Origin: Enterococcus quebecensis
Lineage (GTDB): Bacteria > Bacillota > Bacilli > Lactobacillales > Enterococcaceae
Direction of reading: 5' to 3'
DNA: 64,000 bases
NCBI RefSeq assembly: GCF_001730365.1
Contig: NZ_MIKB01000001.1
Coordinates: forward strand, 124,001-188,000
Part shown: one piece after another, positions 17,713 to 26,220 of the stretch
Position numbering within the stretch: the stretch's first letter is position 1
Layout: every line of letters starts with the position of its first letter
Translations under genes and position numbers: made by a program
Notes under the pieces: model-generated
What the model saw: the letters and a program-made list of their open reading frames with translations, nothing else
Database searches by the model: none
Told to the model about the DNA's origin: nothing

Positions 17713-19827
17713 ATGAATAAAAATCTAATTATAAAAAGTCGAACTACTTCCTTTACGATCTTATTTTTAATTGTATGTATTGTTGGATTCATGCCTCTAA
17801 TGATCAATAACTATACCTTAATTTGGAATATAGATGGTGTCGGACAATATTATCCAGCCTTTATGTATACTGGAAGATATTTGCAAAACTTCGTTTCTGG
17901 TTTACTTAGCGGCCAGTGGGTATTGCCTTCGTTCGATTTGTCCATAGGTATGGGAGAAGACATCATAGGATCATTAAATTATTATGGTTTTGGCGATCCA
18001 CTAAATCTACTCTCTATATTTGTTACAAAAAACAATAGTGCATTTTTATTTTCAGCGATGATTATCTTAAGGATGTGGTTGTCTGGATTGTCTATTTTGT
18101 ATTATTTTAACTATCTAAAATTTTCTAAATTCTCATCAATATTATCTGCTTTATGTTATACATTCAGCGGTTTCGCACTATATGGCGGGCTATGCTACAT
18201 TGAATGGTTCTCTGTTTTAATCTATACCCCCTTAATTTTAATGGGTATTGAAAAGATTCTAAATGGAGAAAAATTTACTCTATTCGTCCTTGCTGTGTGT
18301 TACGCTGGCTTATGCGGTTTCTATTTTCTATTTATGTCTTCTCTTATCTTAGCTATCTATTTGCCCGTCAGATTACTTTTTCGAGGATTTAAAATACGAT
18401 CTTTTATTAAAACTATATTGAAAACTTTTTATGCTTATATTTTAGGAATTTTTTTGTCTTCACCCTTTTTATTTCCAGCTATACAAGCCTACTTTAACAG
18501 TGAAAGACAAACACTTGATCCATTTCAAATTATTTTTAACAAACAAAATTATATACCTAAACTTGATTTTGATTTTTTCACCTACTTAACTCACCCTTTT
18601 TATAACAACTCACCCTACCTTAGCGGGGTCGTTATTTTGCAATTAGTATCTATCTTATTCCTTATATTTTTACCCAATAATAAGCAGAAGTATCAATGTA
18701 TTGTCTTTTTAAGCATCGGACTATTTGCGTCTACTTTACCTATAACCGGGTATTTATTTAATGGATTTGGCCAAACTAATCAAAGATGGTACTATATCCT
18801 TCATATTCTTTTTGGCGGAATATTTGTCTACACTCTGGATAATTTTATGTATATGGTATCTAAACATTCTTTAAATATTGGGTCAAATCGCAAGAAGATT
18901 CATTTAATTTACGCATTAATTATGGTTTCAGTGATTGCCAATGTGTCTGTAAACCTTCTGTCAGCTTTTTCTGAGAGCGCATCAATCTCTCGCTCTGGTG
19001 GAAATGCTGCTAAAAATTGGCGTTCAGAGTTTATTCCATTTAAAAATGCTAAAGTCTATACCGACTCTCCTTACAACCAATTTAGCAATCATGATAACGA
19101 TGCGGACCCATTTTTCAGAGTCTCTAACGATTCTTTAACAGGTATTAATTGGCGTCCAGAAAACGTTGCTATGCTGAATAATTACTATGGTTTAACGTAT
19201 TGGTTCAGTATTATTAATAAAAATACCCAGACTTTGGTTGATAAATACAAAGGTGCCCAAGCTTTTTGGAGATCATACGGGTTCCAAACGAATGTTTCTC
19301 TCAATTCTTTATATGCTGTTAAATACTACATGACACCCAAAACTTTGGACAATTCAGATGATTATTCGCTAAAAGATACCACAACCTTTAACGATAAAAA
19401 ATGGAACTTATATGAAAATAAAAATTTTTTAGGCTTTTCATACCTCGTGGATACTAAAACATTTAACGAAGCTACGACTAATAAACAAACATTCATTAAC
19501 GATATGGACAAACTATATTCAAGTGCTAAAAAAGATTCCGTCGTTTCAAAATACGACATAGACAAAATAACTTTAACCACAAATGTTGAAAAAAACGAAA
19601 CATTAATCTTGCCAATTTCTTATAATAAAAATTGGAAGGCTTCTGTTGATGGACAGAAAATAGAACTAGATAATATTGAACCTATTTTCATGTCGGTAAA
19701 ATTAACAAAAGGCACCCACAAAGTACAATTTGTCTATAACAACATAATGATCAAACTTGGGTTGATTTGTTCTTTCTGCTCGATATTTCTTTTATTCTTG
19801 TTAAATCAAAAAAAACTTCAAAAGTAA
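17713..19827 (+). CDS. YfhO-family multi-pass membrane protein
   Basis: The 704-aa protein has about 12 membrane segments in its first 430 residues and one at the C-terminus (near 680-700), with an extracytoplasmic domain of some 230 residues between. Motifs such as NIDGVGQYYPAF near the N-terminus fit the YfhO family, GT-C-like proteins linked to glycosylation of lipoteichoic acid or surface polymers. I chose the ATG at 17713 because GGGAG lies 7 nt upstream; an earlier in-frame ATG at 17638 has none. It is monocistronic with a long terminator. The substrate is unknown. Confidence 0.85.
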   Translation: MNKNLIIKSRTTSFTILFLIVCIVGFMPLMINNYTLIWNIDGVGQYYPAFMYTGRYLQNFVSGLLSGQWVLPSFDLSIGMGEDIIGSLNYYGFGDPLNLLSIFVTKNNSAFLFSAMIILRMWLSGLSILYYFNYLKFSKFSSILSALCYTFSGFALYGGLCYIEWFSVLIYTPLILMGIEKILNGEKFTLFVLAVCYAGLCGFYFLFMSSLILAIYLPVRLLFRGFKIRSFIKTILKTFYAYILGIFLSSPFLFPAIQAYFNSERQTLDPFQIIFNKQNYIPKLDFDFFTYLTHPFYNNSPYLSGVVILQLVSILFLIFLPNNKQKYQCIVFLSIGLFASTLPITGYLFNGFGQTNQRWYYILHILFGGIFVYTLDNFMYMVSKHSLNIGSNRKKIHLIYALIMVSVIANVSVNLLSAFSESASISRSGGNAAKNWRSEFIPFKNAKVYTDSPYNQFSNHDNDADPFFRVSNDSLTGINWRPENVAMLNNYYGLTYWFSIINKNTQTLVDKYKGAQAFWRSYGFQTNVSLNSLYAVKYYMTPKTLDNSDDYSLKDTTTFNDKKWNLYENKNFLGFSYLVDTKTFNEATTNKQTFINDMDKLYSSAKKDSVVSKYDIDKITLTTNVEKNETLILPISYNKNWKASVDGQKIELDNIEPIFMSVKLTKGTHKVQFVYNNIMIKLGLICSFCSIFLLFLLNQKKLQK

Positions 19828-19883
19828 ATAAAGTGCCTCTAAAAGCTAGACTATGAAAGTTAGCTTTTAGAGGCACTTTATTT
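19826..19883 (+). terminator. Terminator after the YfhO gene
   Basis: A 23-bp perfect stem (arm begins AAATAAAGTGCCTC) overlaps the stop codon and can act in both directions. Confidence 0.85.
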
Positions 19884-19916
19884 ATCTTATTTTTTTAGTT
19901 TCAGACTAAATAAAAA

Positions 19917-19932
19917 AAGACCTATCAGTCTT
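19917..19932 (-). terminator. Terminator of the SRP RNA
   Basis: AAGAC-CTGATAG-GTCTT-like short hairpin followed by seven T on the minus strand. Confidence 0.55.
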
Positions 19933-19939
19933 CGTTATA

Positions 19940-20038
19940 ATCATATTCAATTCAGACACATGGCGGCACTTATTTAGTGCTGCTTCCTTCCGGATCTGAC
20001 ACGCTTCATAAGCCCACCATTGTCCTAGCCTTTCGGCA
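19940..20038 (-). ncRNA. ffs: Signal recognition particle RNA (small bacterial 4.5S type)
   Basis: The minus strand carries the universal apical domain GTCAGATCCGGAAGGAAG with its GGAA tetraloop and asymmetric loop, where Ffh binds. Flanking arms (GGGCTTAT / ATAAGTGCC and ACAATGG / CCATGTGT) form the long helix. A TATACT -10 (20045-20050) with TAGCCA 17 nt upstream sets the 5' end, and a short terminator follows. The RNA forms the SRP with Ffh and sends nascent membrane proteins to FtsY. The ends are estimated to within about 5 nt. Confidence 0.95.
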
Positions 20039-20070
20039 AGATTTAGTATACCGCATTTTTTGATGCTTGG

Positions 20071-20583
20071 CTAGTCTTTCTGTTGATTTTTTAAAAGTTT
20101 CTTTTCATTCCTCAGTTTTCTAAAAAAATTTGAGAGTAAACTTCCGCACTCTTCTTCTAAAATTCCTGACTCTACATATGCTATATGATTAAATCGTTCA
20201 TCTTCTAATAAATTCATCAATGTGCCGGCCGTTCCACCTTTTGGATCCTTCGCACCATAAAAGACCTCATCTACTCTTGAAAGAATCATAGCACCACTAC
20301 ACATGGGACAAGGTTCTAGTGTAACAAATAATTGAGCTCGTTCTAATCGCCAGTTATCAATCGCCTTACAGGCTTGCTTGATAGCAAACATCTCAGCATG
20401 TGCTGTTGCATCCTGACTTTCTTCTCTAAAATTTGATCCACGTCCAATAATTTGCCCATCTAATACAACAATTGCGCCAATCGGTACTTCTTTAATGGCT
20501 TCTGCCTTTTTCGCTTCTTTAATAGCTTCTAACATAAATCTTTCTTTTTCTTCTATAGTTAGACTTGTCGTCTTTCGATTCAA
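20071..20583 (-). CDS. tadA: tRNA-specific adenosine deaminase TadA
   Basis: TadA deaminates A34 to inosine in tRNA-Arg(ACG). The zinc-binding, catalytic HAE motif (in ATAHAEMFAI) and the PCPMCSGAMI motif are intact, and the C-terminal helix ending in SNFFRKLR is typical. I chose the TTG at 20581-20583 because AAAGGCGG lies 7 nt upstream and the N-terminus then matches the usual length (170 aa). An ATG six codons earlier has no ribosome site. The gene is divergent from the regulator at 20664, and their -10 boxes nearly touch. Confidence 0.93.
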   Translation of the reverse strand: MNRKTTSLTIEEKERFMLEAIKEAKKAEAIKEVPIGAIVVLDGQIIGRGSNFREESQDATAHAEMFAIKQACKAIDNWRLERAQLFVTLEPCPMCSGAMILSRVDEVFYGAKDPKGGTAGTLMNLLEDERFNHIAYVESGILEEECGSLLSNFFRKLRNEKKLLKNQQKD

Positions 20584-20627
20584 GCAATTTCCGCCTTTCA
20601 TTCTTTATTATCATTAAACTATTATAC

Positions 20628-20650
20628 CTACTTCATGGTACAATAGTTTA
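20628..20650. promoter_or_regulatory. Face-to-face promoters of tadA and the PucR-type regulator
   Basis: A TATAAT on the minus strand (for tadA) and a TACAAT on the plus strand (for the regulator) lie within the same 28-nt imperfect palindrome, CTATTATACC...GGTACAATAG. Polymerase at one would hinder the other. Confidence 0.5.
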
Positions 20651-20663
20651 GTGAGGTGTGTCT

Positions 20664-21518
20664 ATGACTATTGAGGAATTAATGGAATTATATCCTTTAG
20701 GAAAAATTCAGAAAACAGAATCAACAGGTGATGACCTTTCATTACGGATTGATGAAAAGTATTTTATCATTGCCAAAGAAACATTACAAGAAACAGAAAT
20801 TCGTTTGTTAGAAAAAATGTTTCCGTCAAATGACTATTGTATCAATCAAAAAAAACACCCTTGGTTCGGTTACCTATTCAATCAAACGATCATTGAACTA
20901 CAAGGTTCTTTCCGAATAATGCAAATGCAACTCAAAAAACCGAAAGCGTTTTTACAAACGGAATGGGAAAACAGCATTACAGAAATCTTTCCTAACTTGC
21001 AGGATTTCTTTTTCCTCAACGAAAACAATGGTATTTTAATTGAAAAATACACTAAAAAAAACTATACCTTGGAGGAATTACAAAGTATTTTTTTGACATT
21101 GGATGCTGATTTTGACACTTCAACAACTGTTTTTGTAGGAAATTTTTTTCCTGTTAATGAGCAGTTGCCCAAATTATTTCAAGAAGAACAGCAAATTTTT
21201 AAAGATGAAGCAGAAAACCTTCGTGGAAAATCAGCTTTTTCATTAAGTGATGTTGCCTTACATTATTTTACTAAAGATGCCTTAGATAAAAGTTTAATCA
21301 TCCAAACGTTTGGAAAACAATTAGTTTTAACAACGGAAATTCAGCAAATTATCCTTTCTCTCTGGCATAATCAGGGAAACATCAGCTCTGCTGCTAAAGA
21401 TCTATATATGCACCGCAATACCCTACATTATCGTCTAGAAAAGTTTTATGAACAAACAGGACTTTCTTTAAAACGAATGGATGATCTTGTATTTTGCTAT
21501 TTATTAATCACAAAATAA
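20664..21518 (+). CDS. PucR/CdaR-type helix-turn-helix regulator
   Basis: The 284-aa protein ends with a PucR-type helix-turn-helix (about residues 230-284): a helix around SLWHNQGNISSAAKDLY, then MHRNTLHYRLEKF as recognition helix. The N-terminal 200 residues are not a recognisable sensor domain. The ATG at 20664 has GAGG 7 nt upstream; a GTG two codons earlier is less well placed. Regulators of this type act on nearby catabolic genes, but none is adjacent, so the target is unknown. Confidence 0.8.
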   Translation: MTIEELMELYPLGKIQKTESTGDDLSLRIDEKYFIIAKETLQETEIRLLEKMFPSNDYCINQKKHPWFGYLFNQTIIELQGSFRIMQMQLKKPKAFLQTEWENSITEIFPNLQDFFFLNENNGILIEKYTKKNYTLEELQSIFLTLDADFDTSTTVFVGNFFPVNEQLPKLFQEEQQIFKDEAENLRGKSAFSLSDVALHYFTKDALDKSLIIQTFGKQLVLTTEIQQIILSLWHNQGNISSAAKDLYMHRNTLHYRLEKFYEQTGLSLKRMDDLVFCYLLITK

Positions 21519-21568
21519 AAACAAGTAAGTTAGCAACTTTTCAAAAATTGCTAGCTTACCTGTTTTTT
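21517..21568 (+). terminator. Terminator between convergent genes
   Basis: AAAACAAGTAAGTTAGCAA pairs with TTGCTAGCTTACCTGTTTT (two mismatches or G-U pairs), followed by T7 on the plus strand. Confidence 0.75.
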
Positions 21569-21903
21569 TACATCATTTCTTCAACAAAACTGAACAAACA
21601 ATCTTTTAAATTATCTGTATTATCTTTTATAGTCTCACCATAAGAAGAGATTTTTTTTCTACCATCTTTGACTTTCCCTAAAACATTCATCATAGAATCA
21701 AGCTCGTCATCAGATAAATCATCTACAATCCCTAGCAATTTTTCATTGCCGCCGAACTTATCATTTACGAATTTTTTTGCTTTTAAACGATTCGATACAT
21801 GGTAAACTTTTTTAACGATTTTCTCAGACGCAATCACTGCAACTGAAATACCCGCTACTGCAGCTACACTTAAACCAATACTAATTTTTGTTGATGTTTT
21901 CAT
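21568..21903 (-). CDS. Small membrane-anchored protein, 111 aa
   Basis: I do not recognise a family. One hydrophobic segment (residues about 6-26) is followed by a basic stretch and an acidic helical tail with DDLSDDELDSMMNVLGK near 63-79. The topology is like YtxH-type stress proteins, but no YtxH motif is clear. AAAGGGAG precedes the ATG. The stop lies at the foot of the convergent terminator. It may be co-expressed with nothing. Confidence 0.6.
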   Translation of the reverse strand: MKTSTKISIGLSVAAVAGISVAVIASEKIVKKVYHVSNRLKAKKFVNDKFGGNEKLLGIVDDLSDDELDSMMNVLGKVKDGRKKISSYGETIKDNTDNLKDCLFSFVEEMM

Positions 21904-21986
21904 TCTTTTCAGCTCCCTTTTACTAACTATTTCTATGATACCACACTCTTAAAAATTGAGGTAATAAAACAAGATGCAACCTAGTT

Positions 21987-22691
21987 TTAGTTTCTGCGAT
22001 TATTACCACTAAATAAAATAATGAGACGAAGCAATTGTAAAAATGTAGATAATGCTGCTGCCACATATGTTAATGCTGCCGCAAACAAAACTTTTCTAGC
22101 CATAGGTACTTCTTCTTCCGTTAAAATATTACCATCTGACAATATTTTCAACGCTCTACGAGATGCATTAAACTCAACTGGCAGTGTGACTAATTGAAAA
22201 AGTAAAGCCAATGAAAAAGCGAATATACCAATATTAATCAACGCCTGATTCCAACTCAAAAGCACCCCAACTAAAATAATTGGAAAGGATATGGCAGAAC
22301 CAATATTGGCTATAGGTACAATCGCAGCACGTATTTTCAATGGATTATATCCTGTATGATCTTGCACTGCATGCCCACATTCATGTGCAGCTACACCAAT
22401 CGCTGCAACCGAAGTAGATTGAGCCGTTGCTTCCGATAAACTTAAGATTTTATTTCCAGAATTATAATTATCCGTAAGATCACCTGCAATTTGCTGAACA
22501 CCAACATCATTAATGTGTTCTGCTTGTAAAATATATTGCGCGGCTTTTGTGCCAGTTACGTTATTTCGACTTTGAATTTTATCGTATTTTCTAAAAGTAC
22601 TATTTACATAAGATGATGCTGCCATTGATATCAGCAACCCTATGATAACTAAAATATATGTTGGATCAAAAATCCCATAAAAAGGCATCAT
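21987..22691 (-). CDS. YugP-type zinc metallopeptidase
   Basis: This 234-aa membrane protease has a first membrane helix (about residues 5-25), the zinc motif AHECGHAVQDH near 117-127 and three further helices after it. It belongs to the neutral zinc metallopeptidase family of Bacillus YugP, membrane proteins of unknown substrate. I chose the ATG at 22691, with GGAGGGG about 6 nt upstream; an in-frame ATG nine codons earlier lies before the ribosome site. It is apparently monocistronic. Confidence 0.88.
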   Translation of the reverse strand: MMPFYGIFDPTYILVIIGLLISMAASSYVNSTFRKYDKIQSRNNVTGTKAAQYILQAEHINDVGVQQIAGDLTDNYNSGNKILSLSEATAQSTSVAAIGVAAHECGHAVQDHTGYNPLKIRAAIVPIANIGSAISFPIILVGVLLSWNQALINIGIFAFSLALLFQLVTLPVEFNASRRALKILSDGNILTEEEVPMARKVLFAAALTYVAAALSTFLQLLRLIILFSGNNRRN

Positions 22692-22872
22692 TCTAACCCC
22701 TCCTATTCTTTTCTCCATTGTATCACGACTTTCTAAAAAAAGTGTACCCAGACTTTGACGAAATTATGAACGTTAAAAAAACAATCACTAACAAAATTGT
22801 CACATAATTTTAAGTCATTTAGATGGCATACTTTTAAAAAAAAAGGCATACTACAGCTAAGAGGTGAAGATA

Positions 22873-23229
22873 TTGAAAAAAATACTAATTTACATTCTGC
22901 CATTTGTTCTTTTAACTGCTGGTATATGGTTTGGTTATGACTATTACTATGGGGGAAAAACTTATTATACCCGTGTCAATACACCTGATGGAACGAAGAC
23001 AGGAAAGTTCTCTAACGGTGAGAAATATACAGAATATGATTATACGCAAACTGCTTTTAATAGTAAAGGTGAAAAAAATGTCCAAACATTGAGAGAAATT
23101 AGAGATAAACCATTGAGGATTAATGCTTATTTAAAATTAAAAGTAAATCCTAGAAAAGGTGTTCTAAGTTGGGAAGAAATTCCTGAAGAAAACGTTCCAA
23201 AAAAAGCTCTGGATCAATTAACTGATTAG
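22873..23229 (+). CDS. YxeA-family small secreted or membrane protein
   Basis: The 118-aa protein has an N-terminal hydrophobic segment (about 3-23) and an extracytoplasmic domain with YYTRVNTPDG, an aromatic YTEYDYTQTAF stretch and a C-terminal AYLKLKVNPRKGV..WEEIP motif, matching the YxeA (DUF1093) family. The function is unknown; some members lie beside peptide-transport genes. The TTG at 22873 has GAGGTG 8 nt upstream, so I prefer it to the GTG at 22864, which lies inside that ribosome site. Confidence 0.8.
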   Translation: MKKILIYILPFVLLTAGIWFGYDYYYGGKTYYTRVNTPDGTKTGKFSNGEKYTEYDYTQTAFNSKGEKNVQTLREIRDKPLRINAYLKLKVNPRKGVLSWEEIPEENVPKKALDQLTD

Positions 23230-23232
23230 ATA

Positions 23233-23272
23233 GACTAAAAAAAGCTCTTCAAAAGAAGAGCTTTTTTTAGTC
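23233..23272. terminator. Bidirectional terminator
   Basis: An 18-bp perfect stem, GACTAAAAAAAGCTCTTC, with an AAAA loop lies between the convergent yxeA-like and ndpA-like genes. T7 runs occur within both arms. Confidence 0.88.
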
Positions 23273-23281
23273 GTGTTAAGA

Positions 23282-24286
23282 TTATAATTGATTACTAATT
23301 TTTTCAATATTTTTCAAAACAATAGATACCGTTCCATCCGGATTATTAACAAACTCAATCAGATCTCCATTACGATAAACATCAATCGGAACAATCAATT
23401 CAATCCCATTGCTCATCTTCAATTTTTGCTTACCAAATTTTTTCTCTGATATCTCTCTAGCTTCACGAACAGGTGGTGTTTTATCTACAAATTTCGATTC
23501 ATTCACTTCATCTTGATAGGCCATCCGAGCTGAAATGTTTTCTTTAAAGACCAGTTCAGCTACTTGTTCATTATCGATCGTTCCAGTTTCTTCAATACTT
23601 TCATAAACCGCTTCTTTCACAGAAGCAATTAATTCAAATTCGTCTTCATTGAATTTTTTTCCAATACGTTTTACTGCTTTTTTGATTTCTTTCATATTTT
23701 CTTCTATAGAAGGTGCAGGTTCCGATTCGATCACTTTTTCTGAGAAGTACCAAACTTTTTCACCAGAAAACTCATAACGTTTTTCTAGCAGCTCATATGC
23801 CAAAGTATCTAGATTCACCGTCATTCCTTCATCTGGTTTTTGAGACTTCGATGGTAAAATAGCTCGGTTGATGATTAACTTATTGTAAACAGCTTCATCT
23901 TCATAATCTACATAATGCGTATAACTTTCTTTATAATTCAATTTAATCATTGCCAAATGCATTACAGTATCCAGTTCATACAAAATGAAAAGGACATCGG
24001 CACTTGGTGCATCCTCACTACCAGAATAAATATCATACCAATGCTGAGCCAACTGTTGACTCTTTTGAACAAAATCATTAGGAATTCCTCGCATCTTGTC
24101 CACAAAGCCACTTTCTTCTGCTAAAACACCTGTTTTTGTTTGAGCTGTTGAAAGTTTGGTGATTTTGCTCGTTAAATACACTCGTATGTATTCTGTTGTC
24201 AAATCCAATTCCTTCTCTGAAAATACTGGAGTCCCAGTTTCACGATCAATAATGTGTAAAATTGCACTTTTTAAATAAATATCCAT
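23282..24286 (-). CDS. NdpA-type nucleoid-associated protein (37 kDa family)
   Basis: The 334-aa protein fits the nucleoid-associated protein family (Pfam NA37), known from E. coli YejK/NdpA. It begins DIYLKSAILHIIDRETG, the typical start. It has a charged middle part and the C-terminal beta segment LKMSNGIELIVPIDVY followed by NPDGTVSIVLKNI. The exact function is unclear; E. coli NdpA sits on the nucleoid, and relatives occur in phage conflict systems. The ATG at 24286 has GGGAG 8 nt upstream; the preceding TTG codon is less likely. Convergent terminators flank it. Confidence 0.82.
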   Translation of the reverse strand: MDIYLKSAILHIIDRETGTPVFSEKELDLTTEYIRVYLTSKITKLSTAQTKTGVLAEESGFVDKMRGIPNDFVQKSQQLAQHWYDIYSGSEDAPSADVLFILYELDTVMHLAMIKLNYKESYTHYVDYEDEAVYNKLIINRAILPSKSQKPDEGMTVNLDTLAYELLEKRYEFSGEKVWYFSEKVIESEPAPSIEENMKEIKKAVKRIGKKFNEDEFELIASVKEAVYESIEETGTIDNEQVAELVFKENISARMAYQDEVNESKFVDKTPPVREAREISEKKFGKQKLKMSNGIELIVPIDVYRNGDLIEFVNNPDGTVSIVLKNIEKISNQL

Positions 24287-24460
24287 CAATCATTCTCCCT
24301 TTTCTTAAGCCCTATTTAGTCTACCTGAAACAACAAAAAAAGCCAACTATTTTATTAGAAAAGTAGAACAAATCGATTAGCTATAGAAAAAATTAGACCT
24401 CTGAATAGACACCTCGTTTGTTCAGGTTGTGAGTGGATAAGAAAACTAATTTTAGCCACA

Positions 24461-24495
24461 AAAAAAGTGAGACAATCCTCTTATCTCACTTTTTC
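24461..24495 (-). terminator. Terminator of treB
   Basis: AAAAAGTGAGA and TCTCACTTTTT form the stem, followed by T on the minus strand. Confidence 0.8.
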
Positions 24496-24512
24496 AGCTA
24501 TAAAAATAATCA

Positions 24513-25979
24513 TTACATCTCTTCTACAAATAATTTTCCTGTCACTTCATCAACTGGGTCTAGTTTATTAAAAATACCTTTCTTTCTGAAAATATACGTT
24601 AGAATAAATGGTACAACAACTGCTATCAACATCGCTCCGAAAAATGCTAAATAATATTGAGGAACAATAGATAAAATCCCTGGCAATCCGCCAACACCAA
24701 TACTGATCGCTTTAACATCAAACAATGTTGCAAACAACCCTGCGCTAGCAGAACCAATCATGCCTGCGACAAAAGGATAAATGTACTTTAAATTGATTCC
24801 AAACATTGCAGGTTCCGTCACTCCTAGATAACAAGAAATCATAGCTGGAATCGATACCTGCTCTTCTTCTTTGTTTCCTCTGTGCATAAATACAACAGCT
24901 AACACCGCTGAACCTTGAGCAATATTTGACAAAGCAATCATCGGCCAAAGATTTGTCGAATGGAAATCAGCAATCAATTGAAGATCGATAGCATTTGTCA
25001 TATGATGCAGACCTGTAATCACTAATGGCGCATACATGAAACCAAACACGGCACCAAATAACCAATTAAAGGAAGAAGTCAATCCCGCATTTACAATATC
25101 TGAAATCCAACTTCCAACAGCCCAACCAATCGGACCTAAAATCACATGAGCTGCTATAACAGTTGGCACTAAAGCAAATAGAGGCACAAAAATCATCGAA
25201 ACAGCTTGAGGTATAACTTTCCTAAAGTAGATCTCCAAATATGCCAGTAAAAATCCTGCTAACATTGCTGGAATAACTTGCGCTTGATAACCAATCATAT
25301 CCACTTGAGCAAATCCAAAATCCCAAAATGGAATATCAGCTGCTGCTGTACCTGCCACGGCATAAGCATTTAGTAATTGTGGTGAAACTAAAGTAATACC
25401 TAAAACGATACCCAGAATTTGTGTTGTTCCCATTTTTTTAGTAATACTCCACGTAATACCTACAGGCAAGAACTGGAAAATTGCTTCGCCAATCAGCCAT
25501 AAAAATGAATTCACCCCACTCCAAAATTGTGAAACATCAACAATTTTTTGTCCATCTAAAAAACCAAAAGGAATACCTTCTAATACATTACGAAATCCTA
25601 AAATCAGTCCACCAATTACCAATGCAGGTATCAGTGGCGTAAAAATCTCTGCCAAAACTGAAATAGCCCGTTGAATCGGATTTAAATTTTGCTTTGCAGC
25701 CGCTTTTCCTTGTTCCTTGGAAACGCCTTCAACTCCTGAAATAGAAGAAAATTCATTATAAAATTGAGCTACCTCATTTCCAATAATAACTTGAAACTGC
25801 CCAGCATTTGTAAAAGTTCCCTTAACAGAAGGAATTTTTTCAATCTCTTTCGTATTCGCTTTACTTGGATCATTAAGAACAAAACGCATCCGAGTTGCAC
25901 AATGTGAAACAGCAGCAATATTCTCTTTGCCCCCCACATCTTCTAATAACTTTTTAGCATCGTCTTGAAACTTAGCCAT
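24513..25979 (-). CDS. treB: Trehalose-type PTS permease, EIIBC
   Basis: This 488-aa protein joins a glucose-family EIIB domain (residues 1-90) with phosphorylated Cys in SHCATRMRF near 28 to an EIIC membrane domain (about 105-475) with PLVITGLHHMTNAIDLQLI and the GVGGLPGI loop. The pattern is that of trehalose/sucrose permeases, here trehalose because of operator sequences upstream. It would phosphorylate sugar during import and depends on an EIIA elsewhere. GGGAGG precedes the ATG at 25979. No treA hydrolase or treR regulator is adjacent. Confidence 0.87.
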   Translation of the reverse strand: MAKFQDDAKKLLEDVGGKENIAAVSHCATRMRFVLNDPSKANTKEIEKIPSVKGTFTNAGQFQVIIGNEVAQFYNEFSSISGVEGVSKEQGKAAAKQNLNPIQRAISVLAEIFTPLIPALVIGGLILGFRNVLEGIPFGFLDGQKIVDVSQFWSGVNSFLWLIGEAIFQFLPVGITWSITKKMGTTQILGIVLGITLVSPQLLNAYAVAGTAAADIPFWDFGFAQVDMIGYQAQVIPAMLAGFLLAYLEIYFRKVIPQAVSMIFVPLFALVPTVIAAHVILGPIGWAVGSWISDIVNAGLTSSFNWLFGAVFGFMYAPLVITGLHHMTNAIDLQLIADFHSTNLWPMIALSNIAQGSAVLAVVFMHRGNKEEEQVSIPAMISCYLGVTEPAMFGINLKYIYPFVAGMIGSASAGLFATLFDVKAISIGVGGLPGILSIVPQYYLAFFGAMLIAVVVPFILTYIFRKKGIFNKLDPVDEVTGKLFVEEM

Positions 25980-26002
25980 TTTATTCACGCCTCCCTTTCA
26001 AC

Positions 26003-26067
26003 TTGTATATACAATTAGTTTGTATTTGTATAATACTTTATAATTTAAAATTTTACAAGCGTTTTCT
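26003..26067 (-). promoter_or_regulatory. treB promoter with TreR-like operator and cre site
   Basis: On the minus strand TTGTAA (26053-26058) and TATTAT (26030-26035) are 17 nt apart. The palindrome TTGTATATACAA (26003-26014), identical to the Bacillus TreR operator core, lies just downstream. AGAAAACGCTTGTA (26054-26067) resembles a CcpA cre site and overlaps the -35. This predicts repression without trehalose and catabolite repression by glucose. Confidence 0.7.
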
Positions 26068-26220
26068 TTTTTAAATTTAAATTTTTTATACTCTCTTATT
26101 CATTCAAAATAGTCTCGCCTCTCAAATTACTGGAAATTATTTCATAAAATGGTACACTTGAATTTATCAAATAAAATTGAAATATACTGCACAATCAAAG
26201 TATGTTGAACGAGGAATAGA

